The notes beneath the pieces are model-generated. The model was not told the DNA's origin. It worked only from the letters and a program-made list of their open reading frames with translations, and ran no database searches. Both the position numbers and the translations under genes were made by a program. Source: Pycnopodia helianthoides (taxonomy: Eukaryota; Echinodermata; Asteroidea; Forcipulatida; Asteriidae). Taken from it: a stretch of 64,000 nt of DNA. Shown one piece after another: positions 23,240 to 34,024 of the stretch (position 1 is the first letter of the stretch; the number at the start of each line of letters is the position of its first letter). The stretch spans positions 19,179,094-19,243,093 of the forward strand of contig CM063255.1 of NCBI GenBank assembly GCA_032158295.1. Direction: 5' to 3'.

Positions 23240-24665
23240 TAAAGGTAAAAAATCCACGAAGCCTGAGTTGGCATGAGGCTGTTTTAGTGTAATCCAAGCA
23301 AAGGGGAAATATGATAATTTTTGTCAGCCAACAAAGACACGCCTCCAAAGCTCACACAACCTTTAAACTTTGCACATAGTTAGCACTTCACTTGTAGAAG
23401 ACACCGCTTTAATGACTTCATAATGACCTCATCAGGTGTTGAATTAAATTAAATAAAATTAAATATTAATATTTTAACAAATTGTAACTCATGAACCTTG
23501 CAATGTATTTTTACAATCTATACATCATCAGAGAAGGCTTTCAAAAATTGAACAAATGCTACACAGATTTAAACAATATACTCTTTTGCTGACAACATTT
23601 TGCATGTTTTGAAAGCTATCATCAATTTTTTCATCGATTTAATGAAACAGTTCACACACTAACACAACACTGACCCCAATGATACCCAAACACCTAGTAT
23701 TTGTTTTGACAAAAACTTAATTCTAGTTTCTTTTTAACATTTTTAAAATACATTTCTACCTCATTTTTTCTTCTCCCTGCAATCATCCTTAAACGAAAAT
23801 AATATTACAAATATTATTGGAGTCTTCTGTAACAATAAGGTACTAAAGGCGCTGGCACAAAGTGAAACACTTTTTTTAAGACAGCTTTTTGAAGTTTATG
23901 AAATATGAGACCCATTTTGCAGCACCATTTAAGAGTTTACAAGGTGCTGCGTCGCACTTGGCAGTGACTGCCAGAAATATCGGGGCAGACTCGGGCAAAC
24001 CCCTTCTCTTAGTGATCACAAATCAATAAAGGTTAAGTGTCTTACTTAAGAACACAAGTATCAAGACGGGGACTTGAACCTATACTCTGCTAATCAGAAA
24101 CAACCGAGTTTGAGTCTGTTACATTTGACCGCTCTGCCATGACAAGCCACGAAAACACACGTCATAAACTCACATAAGCTTTGAATTTCACATATAGTTA
24201 GATACCGCTGCAGTTAGGTCATGATGGTGCCAACGGGTATTACTAAATTAAAGTTTAATATTTAAACAATTCATATTCATAAGTCATAAACCACACAATT
24301 GATTTTTACAAATTTATGCATCATCAGAAAAGTCTTTAAAATGTAAAAAATGCTAAACAGAGTGTGACCTCATTTGACCTTGGAAATTTCAAAAATTCAT
24401 ACCTCAAGAACTACTCACAATTTAAACACACTTTTTACATCAGGTCTGTAAGCTTGCTCAAACTTTTGCACAGAAATATTATTAATTGGACCTTAACTTC
24501 TGTTCTAAATTGGATATTAAATCTCACTGTGTATACTGCAAAAGCACTGTGGTTGGCAATTCCGCTACATTTGACATTGATTATAAGATTAAAGTCCACG
24601 AAGCCTGATTTGGCCATAGGCTGTATTAAATGTGAGCATTTTTATCAGCCAACAAAGCAGTGTTG
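23240..24665. repeat. Diverged direct duplication around a SINE
   Basis: 23400-23580 (GACCTCATCAGG, ATTAAATTAAA, CATCATCAGA(G)AA...AATGCTA) resembles 24210-24365. In addition, 23250-23330 (TCCACGAAGCCTGA...GTCAGCCAACAAAG) resembles 24595-24655. This is a partial duplication with a SINE between. No gene. Confidence 0.45.
23890..24165 (-). mobile_element. tRNA-Leu-derived SINE, minus strand
   Basis: On the minus strand the head reads TGGCAGAGCGGTCA (A-box-like), then GACTCAAACTC (CAA anticodon region of a class II tRNA), then GGTTCAAGTCC (B box). The body follows (TTAAGTAAGACACTTAACC) and a 3' region GCACC...AAATGGTGCT. The plus-strand SINE at 45321 has the same head. A similar 3' scrap (AAGGTGCTATATAAATGGG) occurs at about 26061. 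Confidence 0.65.
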
Positions 24666-25209
24666 TAGAACTCCAGACCGGTCTTGGTTTCCAGACCGGT
24701 TTTGCCGGAAAACTGGTCTCGGGTCTTAATTGTTGCCCTTTCTACAAAATATACAAACTTCCCATGAATTTTTTTTACAGAAATTGCTATTTTTCCATTT
24801 TTGCTGGTTAAGCTTTTCATACAGATGAGTATACTAAGAAAAAAAGCAGGGCTCAAATTTTACACTGGATCACAGGCTCGAGGCTAGTGATTTTTTTATC
24901 AGGCCAGTAAACTCATGACCTTAAAAGTCTCAGTGGTGTTCTTGTGTATTTTCAATTGAATAACAGTATATTGCTGTGTAATATCTGAACAAAAACAAAT
25001 TACATTCAAATGTTGACTTTGGGTCTGATTACCTTTCACTTATATGGCCAATCAAGTATACTTAATACCAATAAGATAAATTAGATCAACCCTCTCTTAC
25101 ATGTCTTAGTGCTTGTTCATATAAAAGCTGTTAAATGCATCTTAAACTTTGAGCAAGTTTTTTCCTCTCATTTTGGTCTTGTAAAGAAATTTCTGGTTCA
25201 GTAAATATT
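24666..25209. other. No gene seen
   Basis: It begins with a palindromic CCAGACCGGTC / GGTCTCGGGTC patch (24657-24728) that resembles the GGTCTCG-rich sequence at 37.1 kb. Otherwise AT-rich. Confidence 0.4.
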
Positions 25210-25898
25210 TTTATATGGGTTTTGAGGCATTGCATGGTGAGGTATCAGTATATATTTGTTTTGCCGTAACACCATGTGTAAAAATATATCTACTTGCTGT
25301 GTAGATTTGTTCTTTAGAGAACTTGTCTTGCTATTTATTCTACTACCGCGGAGTAGGTTTTTTCCTTCCGTACATTGGTCACACTTCACACAAAATCCAA
25401 CGTATCCTCCGTGAGGTAGATATCAAGGTCTACTACCGTACTCGCAACAAATTGGAAACGAAGCTACACACCCACAAAGACAAGTATGACTCTAGCAGTC
25501 AAGCGGGAGTTTACCGGATTCCTTGCTCTTGTGGTAAAGTGTATATTGGCAAGACGGGTAGAGACCTAAACACAAGGCTGAAAGAACACAAAGCCCATGG
25601 CTGCAGAGGAGAATATGACATATCTGCCATTGTCAAACATTCTGCTGATCTAGACCATGTCATAGATTGGGATCAAGCTCAAATCATAGCTCCTGAGAGA
25701 CATTGGTATACACGTCGCATCAGGGAAGCTATTGAAATACACAAGCACAATACAGTGCATCAAGATATCGGCTACTTCATCAGCAATATTTGGCACACAA
25801 TCCTACCACCCTTCTCTACTGGTATCCCTCAGTCTACTGACACGCCCCACTACACAGGGCACTCACACACAATGGGCAACCCACACAATAAAATTTGA
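25210..25898 (+). mobile_element. Penelope-like element fragment with GIY-YIG endonuclease domain
   Basis: The frame 25323-25898 (191 aa) contains GVYRIPCSCGKVYIGKTGRDLNTRLKEHK. This is a GIY-YIG nuclease core with the catalytic Arg (TRLKEH) and a later conserved Glu region (APERHWYTRRIREAIEI). This arrangement is the C-terminal part of Penelope-like retroelement proteins (family knowledge). The reverse transcriptase is missing. The frame is preceded directly by a terminal-repeat-like stretch (25217-25353: GAGGCATTGCATGGTGAGG ... CTACTACCGCGGAGTAG) that also forms both arms of the foldback at 63.1-63.7 kb. The copy is truncated at its 5' end and probably inactive. Confidence 0.8.
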
Positions 25899-27604
25899 CA
25901 GTTTTTCTTGATCTCATTTTGAATTGGTAAAAATAAGGAGAAAATCAATGCCGCCCCCGAAAAGGAAATTGGTGGGGACGCTAAATATGTTTTTACTTTG
26001 CTGTACTGCTAAAACAAGAGGCTCGCCTAGGTGTTTGTGGCATGGTTTGCTGCAGAATATAAGGTGCTATATAAATGGGTCTCATAGCTCAAAAACCTAA
26101 CATGCCTGTCTTGAAACATAATAAGCAATGTGAGACACCCATAAAAAAACACTTAAAAAGAACTAATGTACACTATGCATGGTGTGAGTTAAAACAATAT
26201 CCACAACCTCAGTAACTGCTTAATTGCTTGCCGGGGTTCAGTGTGTTAATTCTCGAATCGATCCTACAAATGCATGATTTAACTTTATTCCAAAAATCAA
26301 ACACAAATAAATAACGTCTGATTTAAAATGTTTGAGGTATAATACCATTTGTGCATGTTGTGTAGTGGTTCGTAATTTAAGCTCTCTTTAGGGGTTGCAT
26401 TCATTACATACCTCATAATTCTAGAAACTTAAAGATTCCCCTTCAATTTTTCACAGAGAAGTAAGATAAACTGCCAAACATCTCTTTTATTAAAGTATTA
26501 TGGAAAGACCGCTAGAGTCTAGTCATATTAAAAAATTTTACAGTGAAGTCAACAATTCAGATTTTAAAGATTTTTGGCATAGTTTGCGTCATAACAATTC
26601 CTGTCTTTATATAAGTTAATTTTGTTCAGTTGTTTTTTCAAAGACTTATAGTTCCAGAAGTAACTAACTTTGAAGTAAAAAGCAAGATGATGATTTCAAA
26701 GCTCCTATTGACATTTGCATATTGATAGATTAGTGCTAATTAAGAGAATAATATTTTAAATTTGAAGTAGTGATTATTTGATTCCCACTGTTCTGTGGAT
26801 GAGTGTATCTTGACATCTTCTTGCTTTAGTGTCTGTACATATTGAACAGGAGTTTTAGTTTCCACTGTATCTTTAAGACATTTTGAAAACAAAACAATTA
26901 GGAAACAAAATAAATAACCAAAGCTTCAAAAACACAACCAGACTACATGTAACTGCCTAATTTACGTTCAATGTTTGCTTTACACCTATGGAGTTATAGA
27001 TCAGAAATCTATGACTGCAACACAGATAGACAGCTATGGAAACTTGCCTCATGAAAGTACATACTTGAAGTGCATACAAACACACAACAATGGTTTAGCT
27101 TCATGACTTTTAAGCACTATTAGTTGAAAGTCCAAGATTGTTTGTTTTTGTATTTGCTGTACCTAGCTGTACCAGTCAGCAAACTATAGGGACCAATTGT
27201 ACTTATGTGCTATGTGACTCTGGGAGTCAACAACCTGTGTAAGCAATTTGTTGCCAGCGCCATTTCGGAGTGGAATTTTGTTTGTAAATTCAGGAAGAAA
27301 TTAAGACTTCAGTACTGTAGGCAGAGCTAGGATAATTGACAGTGTTAACATTGCATAGTGACAAGGTGAGTACAAACCACAAACTTTTCCATTTTTGCTC
27401 AATACTCTGGGTTTAGACAGGCCTACATGTGGTTATTAATTTATTTCAGCAATAATAGTTATACTATTATTCCACAGGCAACAGTTTGAAAACTAGTCGC
27501 TAATTTTCATACCATTATCAGAATAACATGTTTAAACTCTGTCGGTAGTGTATAATCCTCAGTGTCTTATCCAATAGAACGTCAAACAATGAGTCTTGGT
27601 GTGA
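25899..27604. other. No gene seen
   Basis: Apart from the SINE 3' scrap near 26040-26095, this is AT-rich sequence without supported coding potential. Confidence 0.45.
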
Positions 27605-27835
27605 GTCAGATGGCTGTCTTGTAGACTCCCTGGTTTAAATTTAGAAATCAACCTTATCTTAAGTTTATATGTGCCTCACATCATGGTTTGAGTTGGAGGG
27701 GTTTCTGGGTATTTCACACTACCTGCTTTTAATTTAGAAACTCAACCTCATCTTCAATTTACATGTGCCTCATGTCATGGTGTTAGACAAAGGGGTGTCT
27801 GGGTGTTTTGTAGACTCCCTTGTTTGAAATTAGAC
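27605..27835. repeat. ~120-bp tandem duplication
   Basis: Two copies in tandem of a segment with TAGACTCCCT..TTTAAATTTAGAAA(A)TCAACCT, ATGTGCCTCA(C/T)(A/G)TCATGG and GGGGTGTCTGGGT(A/G)TTT, at roughly 87% similarity by eye. Confidence 0.6.
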
Positions 27836-28914
27836 GTTGTCTTTCTAAATTTAGACATAGAAAAGGTCAGAGGTCAAGATTAAAAGCAGGGTCGGTAGTT
27901 TTATTACACGTAGACATAGAGGGCTTGTTACTAGGGACGTGGATCTTTGCTATCACGTGCACACAGTGTAGTGCACCGATTGGTCAATGCGCGCAATGTC
28001 GAGTGCGCACATGCGCTGTGAACGATATTGGTTGTTTATTCTCTGTCAGGTAACTGTCATGTGACTGTTTATTATGTGCGTGCCACGCGAAAATACAGTC
28101 AACTGTGTTCAACTCAACTGACCTGTACTGCTCTGAGCGAAAAGATTTTGAGAATTATTTACCACTTTAGCCAAATAAATTTACTTTATTAGCCAACTGC
28201 TATTATATGTTGTATGGGTTCGAAGGTCAGTGTCTGGCTGAATCTTTGAATGATCTCTGTGATGCCAATCTTGTCAGGGAGGAGAGAGACATGGTTGGCT
28301 TCGTGGAAGATTACTTTGTTAACTTCCGATGTGAAAATGACAATGTGGAATCAGAAACGATTCGGAATCTGATTCCATACCGCCAAAATAATAATAAATA
28401 AAAACAAATAAAAACAATCTTTACTGCAGGGTTTCAATATTGCGAAAAAGCACAATATGCAAATTAGTTTTTAAAAAGTGCGATATAGAGCATTAAATGA
28501 AAGGAAAAATATTTTGAACTTAATAAGTCATATTCAACAATTGGTGAAAATTTCAGATGAATAGTATAATGGGAATGTGCTCGTTGTTAGGGTCTTTCGT
28601 AAGAACTTTGTACTAAAATAATTTAAAATACAGTGTAAAGTTTGCAAGGCTGTTTCTCCTCAACCTATTTTGACCAAAATGGCAATAATTTTTATGCAAA
28701 TTATGGTATAACTCTGGATTGCAAAATGTACAGACATCTAACATACACCAAATTAAAGCTGAGAGAAAGACCTTTTTTTTTGCGACTTAAGGGCCTTTTT
28801 TGCAGAGCGGGTCACATATTTCTTTTGGACTCCATCTGAAGGAAAAATACAAAAACTAAATATTTTAGAGCATCTTAGTGCCACTCTCTAATAATTATTA
28901 CTAGAAAAACATTG
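27836..28914. other. No gene supported
   Basis: CpG-containing patch at 27940-28110 (GCGCGCAATG, GTGCGCACATGCGC). The frame 28207-28401 (64 aa, FEGQCLAESLNDLCDANLVR) is acidic and not low-complexity, but I recognise no family and no splice context. Confidence 0.35.
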
Positions 28915-29275
28915 TTTCAAGAGTCTTGTATGTAAGGCCCTTCATGGCATGAGGCGAGTTTGGAGGGCTGGTCTCAACGATGACATCAAGAGACGTCTGT
29001 TCGTTGCTACAGTTGAGTCTGTACTTCTTAATGGAGCCGAGACATGGACTCTGACAGCCATCAAGAAAGAGCACTAGACGGCGTCTATACAAGAATGCTA
29101 CAGATGACCCTTGATGTACACTGGGAAGACCATATGCCCAACTCCCAACTCTACGATTCCCTACCAAGAGTATCTGTCAAGATCAGGGAAAGAAGGATGA
29201 GGCTGGCTGGCCACTGTGTCCGTCATCCAGAGCTAGCTGTGAGCCCCCTAGTTCTTTTGGAACCTATGTGAAATA
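28915..29275 (+). mobile_element. LINE reverse-transcriptase C-terminal scrap, frameshifted
   Basis: MRRVWRAGLNDDIKRRLFVA, then SVLLNGAETWTLT in one frame (about 28950-29068). It continues in another frame as ALDGVYTRMLQMTLDVHWED and RERRMRLAGHCVRHPEL (29070-29245). This is the well-known C-terminal tail of an animal LINE polymerase. The frame change and stops make it non-functional. Confidence 0.7.
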
Positions 29276-29289
29276 GGAGCAAGGCAGGA

Positions 29290-30930
29290 GTAGAGTCTAA
29301 ATTTTAGCCAAATAGCCTAACGAAGGCAGCCCTAAAATGAACTAGAATTAGGAATGAGTGACCTAGGCATGGAACGGCTTGGATTAGTAGCATTAAAGTA
29401 TTCCATTGGTTGATACCAGTGAACACTTTGCTCAAGTTCCTTAAAACATCATGACATTAGATTGATGGACTTATCAATAAGTTTATAGAACAAGACACAT
29501 GCTAGATTTAATCTTAAAGGATAGCATGAGAAACAATGAAAGTAAATGGCCAACACACTCCCGGGGACGCTCTGACTGACAATGGCCTTTAAACAAAATT
29601 TTAAGAAAGCAACATTGATCAATCACAAAATAATCCAGGCATCTTAATGAAACCAATTATTAAGAATACAAAGTGGTAAAAAGTTTGTAAGATGGGAAAA
29701 TCGGGGTAAAGGATAAGAGATGTCTATAAGACAAAACTGGGTTGATAGCAGGTCAAATAGAATGAACCGAGCAATGGAACACTAAAGGAAACATTAATAA
29801 ATTGGTTTTACCTGAAAAACATTGTGGAAATGAAAAAAATTAGTAATGCAATGCATAATACATAAATGACAAACTGTAGAATTTGATATCGCCATAGGTC
29901 ACGAAAAAATAGTGTAAAACCATAAATTTGCAGAATAAACCTTGGCAGTATTTTGTCAAAACAAAATTCTCATGATCATTTAATTTTAATCGGAAATTAA
30001 TTTAAACATTTAACAAAGCTTTTCAGAAGAAATTATTTTTCAATTACAATTTATAAGTCCCCCCCAGTTTTACTTAAATTGGATCGAAGTTATATTGTAC
30101 AATTAAATTCGAATGTTAGTAAACAACATGGGTCGACTAGAACGAAGAACCACTGGCTTCGTTAAATGCATGTACAAGATGCATATTTATCCCTAGAGAA
30201 CCATTCCATCAAAATCGTTACGGGTTAGGGCAACTCGGCCCGACTTAGCTAGGAATTGAAGGAACAGAATTTAAACGTGACTATACAAGTTTTTCACCTT
30301 AGGCAGTTAGCACTGGCAAGAGCAATGCTGAATAGTAAATGCAAGAAATAAGCGCACAAAGTCGAACAGACAAAAAGTGGGATACGATGGACTGGGTACT
30401 TCCCATCGAAGGACTCCGAATGAGGGATGGGTCACTGGCGTCAAGAACAACTTAGTATGATAAATTCTAGAAACTAGATACTCAAAAAGGTTGTTTTATT
30501 GTCATTAAGTAAAACGTATGTTAAAAAATAAAGGCACTTGCTATTTCAGGAGATTTATAGCATGTTAATGAAAGGAGAACTAGTTGCTCAAAACTGCGAA
30601 AAATCAATGAACTTAAAAAGAACAGAAAAAGAAATTTCACATCAATGTATTTGAAGTTGAATAAGGATTGTTTACAAATGTCCAACAGGATTTGGTTTGG
30701 CGAATTAAATGTTTCTTGTTAGCAAATGTCTAGCTCCATGGAAGTTCATTCTCGAATGTTGCAGCTTCAATTCACCATTAATCTGGACAGTTTTACATCA
30801 AAGTGTGCTCATCGAATGGCAGGCTACCTTGAAGAGAGACAATATTAAAAAGCCTTCGGTGTAAGACATTTGGAGATACCTAAGATAAATGGAGTCCGAT
30901 CCTGTATCTGATTGTAGGGAAATTAAGCAG
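29290..30930 (-). repeat. Indel-riddled tandem copy of the 31640-33460 LINE/MITE locus
   Basis: The order of words follows 31640-33460 along the whole length: AAATAGCCTAACGAAG, ACACTCCC(C)(T)GGGG, GAGATGTCTATAA, AAAATAGTGTAAAACC, TTCAATTCACCATTAA, AAAAAGCCTTC. Between them are very many 1-5 base deletions and substitutions. The FADDVLL codons readable in the other copy are destroyed here. The nested TTAA-type MITE is present in both copies (here about 29783-30110), so duplication came after that insertion. No coding capacity. Confidence 0.7.
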
Positions 30931-31639
30931 GAAACCCATACTCCAAGACAGGAAGAACTGGACTCTTGTACAAACATAGTTTAGCACAAACAGATGAATT
31001 AAATGCAACAGTCCTAACTAATCCAAGCATTCTATTTCTCGAGAAATAACATCTTTATATGATCATTCCAAGTTAACTGAGAATTTAAAGTTACAACAAG
31101 GTACTGAAAGGGACATACCGGCTTAATGTTTACCTAATTCAGTTGTGTGGAATCACTGACAATAACTTTTAGTTGGTTTTTGTAAAAAAATTATCAAAAT
31201 AACACGTACTAAACAAAAAATGTGAGAGAGAAAAAAACATGGTAAAAAGTCAGTGTATACGCTTTTCCAGCCGTTGCAACTGTCAAGTTAACGTGTTATT
31301 GTTGCGCAATGTTGTAAGTAGACTGGTGCTCTATCTATGTATTAATTATAACAATGGCAAGGCATGAGGATCCAGTCTTCATATCCCTCAAGCACAAATT
31401 AACCTGTATATAAAAAATTGAACACACGTCAGTCTAGTCCGATCCACACCAACTTGTAATATGTGGACATCGTGCAGCTATTACATAGACGCAGACCAGC
31501 TGTATGGTATAAACATTTTGGTTTGGATAAATCATGTGACCTTTGTTTTTTGGAAAATGCTGGAAAACGCCAAAATTTGAAGGTTTCTTTTGGGTACCCT
31601 ATACTTCTCCATCCCGGGAAGACCTTTAGAGTCATGTTT
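30931..31639. other. No gene seen
   Basis: Spacer between the two LINE/MITE copies. No supported feature. Confidence 0.4.
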
Positions 31640-33460
31640 TAGTCTATTTTGTAGCCCAAATAGCCTAACGAAGCCAGTGTGTCCCTTTAAATGAACTAGT
31701 AATAGATAATTGAGAGTGACCTAGCATGTAAACGGGCTTGGATTTAGTAGCATTAAAAATTATTCCATTGTCAGTATACCAGTTGTACAGCTTGTCTAGG
31801 TCCTGTTTTAAAACATCATAAATAGATTTGATGGATCTATACAATAAGACGTCATCAGCAAACAAGACACATGTAGATTTTAATCCTAAAGTGATATTAA
31901 TAATAAACAAGTTGAATAGTAAATGCCGAGCACACTCCCCTGGGGCACACCTGATTGAACAATGGCCTATTCAGATGTTTTCTTAAGGAAGTGCACCCAT
32001 TGTTGACAATCTACCAGAATATCCTTGAGGCATCTCTAAGGAGAACCCTTAATGTTGAACATAGTACTAAGTTTGGTAAGCATGTGATGGAGAGGCATCT
32101 GGTCAAAGGCTTTAGAGATGTCTATAAAGACAACATCTATCCTGGTTGGATTATGCTGGTCAAGAATGGAAGCCCGTGCATGGTGAATACTTAAAGGAAC
32201 ATTACAGAATTGGTTTTTGCTAACAAAACAGCTGCTGGCAGTGTAAGCACTTTATGTAATCCACCATATACATAAACTGACAAACCTGTAGAAGTTTGAG
32301 ATCGATCGGCCATCTGGGTCACGAGAAAATAGTGTAAAACCGATTACACATTTGCATGAAATCATATGGTTCAACAAACGAATAAAACGCTCACTGAGCG
32401 ATAAACTCCAATCGGAAAATTAGTTTATTCATTTCTCATCAAATATGGCATTTCAGACAGAAATATTTCAAGGGATGTTTTCTACTATCATCATCATTAG
32501 ACCGTGTCAGTTTTATATAAATCTGTGATCAAAAGTATATTTTACAATTACTAATTCTGTAATGTTCCTTTAACAGCTGGGTCACAGAAACAAAACCATG
32601 TTGGCTTTCGTTTAAAATGCCATAGTAACAAAGATGCATATTTATCCCATAAGAACCAACTTTCCATCAGCTTGCTTACCAACGAGGTGAGGGCAACTGG
32701 CCTGTAGTTAGCTAGAAGGGAAAGATCACCTGATTTTAAAACTGGAGAGATATTAGCAAGTTTCCAACTTTTAGGAAGTTGGCACTTGGCAAGAGAAATC
32801 TGAAATATTTTAGGAAGTGTGTAAGATAAGGGAGACAAAGTGCTACACAAAAAAGTAGCGCTAATACCGCCAGGACCAGGGATCTTCCCCACTCGAAGGG
32901 ACTTGATGATGTTGGGAATGTCACTGGCGGTAAATGAAACAGAGGAAAACTCAGAAGTAGGTAGATCACAAAGAGGGGGTTCGTCACTGACATTGACAGA
33001 TGGAGAAAACAGAAAACATAATCATTAAAGGCACTTGCTATGTCAAGAGATTTATGTGGGCCATGGTTAAATGAAGGAGGAGCTAGTGCTGCCTTCAACT
33101 GCGGAAAAATCAATGGATTTAAAAAGACCCTGAACAAATTTCTTATAGGCCACACAAATTTGTATTTGAGTTGATTAGGATTTGTTTACAAATGTTCCAG
33201 TCAGGATTTGTTTACAAATGTTCAAGTCTTCTTGATTCGCAGAATGTCTAGCTCCATGAAAGAGTTTACATTCTCGAAAGATGGGAGGCTTCAATTCACC
33301 ATTAAACATGGACAGTTTTTCATTTTCAAATGTCTCATGGATGATGGCAAGGCATCCTTGACTGCAGCATGTACAATATCTAAAAAGCCTTCCCACGTTG
33401 ACTCAATGTATCTTTGTCAATAAAAAGGTCCCATGGTGCATAGTGCAGGAAGTCGATTAA
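31640..33460 (-). mobile_element. Degenerate non-LTR retrotransposon (LINE), minus strand
   Basis: Several minus-strand frames together outline a reverse transcriptase. 33155-32736 is a divergent pre-RT part with WGRSL. 32892-32551 has GKIPGPGGISATFL, LPKSWKLANISPVLKSGD, NYRPVALTSLVSKLME. 32180-31940 has KAFDQMPLHHML and a broken S-GVPQGSVLG box. 31910-31665 has the catalytic box LFADDVLLYRS and LYNWYTDNGIIFNATKS. Frames change several times and a MITE (32191-32573) splits the fingers/palm region. It is dead. The fold and motif order fit the Jockey/CR1-like group; family assignment needs a search. Confidence 0.8.
32191..32573. mobile_element. TTAA-flanked MITE inserted in the LINE
   Basis: Bounded by TTAA at 32191-32194 and 32570-32573. 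The TIRs AAGGAACATTACAGAATT and AATTCTGTAATGTTCCTT are perfect over 18 bp. The body is 383 bp and AT-rich without ORF. A decayed copy sits at the same place in the neighbouring duplicate (about 29783-30110). Confidence 0.85.
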
Positions 33461-34019
33461 GTGTTGATATTGGTCGGGTAGTTGTTAGACAGGAACTGAT
33501 CGCTTTCAGAAAAATTTTATTATGTAGGCCTAAGGTTGATTAATTTGGACAAATACACGGGCAAGATTATAACTTAACAAGTGTGGGTGTTTTATCAAAG
33601 TGTTAATTATAATGAGTAGTTTTGTGGGTTTGACAATTACGCTGATGTGTGATAAGCATTTATTAAGCTATAATTACAGGATTATCATCACTCGGTGCTG
33701 GGATGCTCCATGTTCTTTTGGTTCAGATGTCTTCTCTAGGATGCTGGGGGGGTCTTTGGTTCAAATCCAACTGAAGTTGGTCGCCTGTGGATTTTTTTCT
33801 GCAGGACTTGGGAAAGCACTGAATATACAGTGTTTATCACACATTGGTGTATGGTTAAGTACTTTAAAATCCAAGAAGGATTTCAATATGCTGAGTACAA
33901 GTACTTGGTGTTTGGAATGCCATTACAAGTTAGTTAAAAGATGTATACTGAAAGTGGTTTTTGTAATCTAAACACTTTATTATTTTAATGATATTTTTTT
34001 CTTTTTGGTATTATTTCAG
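33461..34019 (+). other. Upstream region and 5' UTR intron end of the TRIM gene
   Basis: A polypyrimidine tract and acceptor (TTTTTCTTTTTGGTATTATTTCAG, ending at 34019) lie just before the TRIM start codon, so the gene should have a non-coding first exon upstream. Its donor and the promoter were not identified. The 123-codon frame at 33600 shows no domain. Confidence 0.5.
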
Positions 34020-34024
34020 ATAAA

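Noticed and set aside
28207..28401. 64-codon frame as a gene
   Set aside because: Protein-like composition, but no family, no splice sites and no context.
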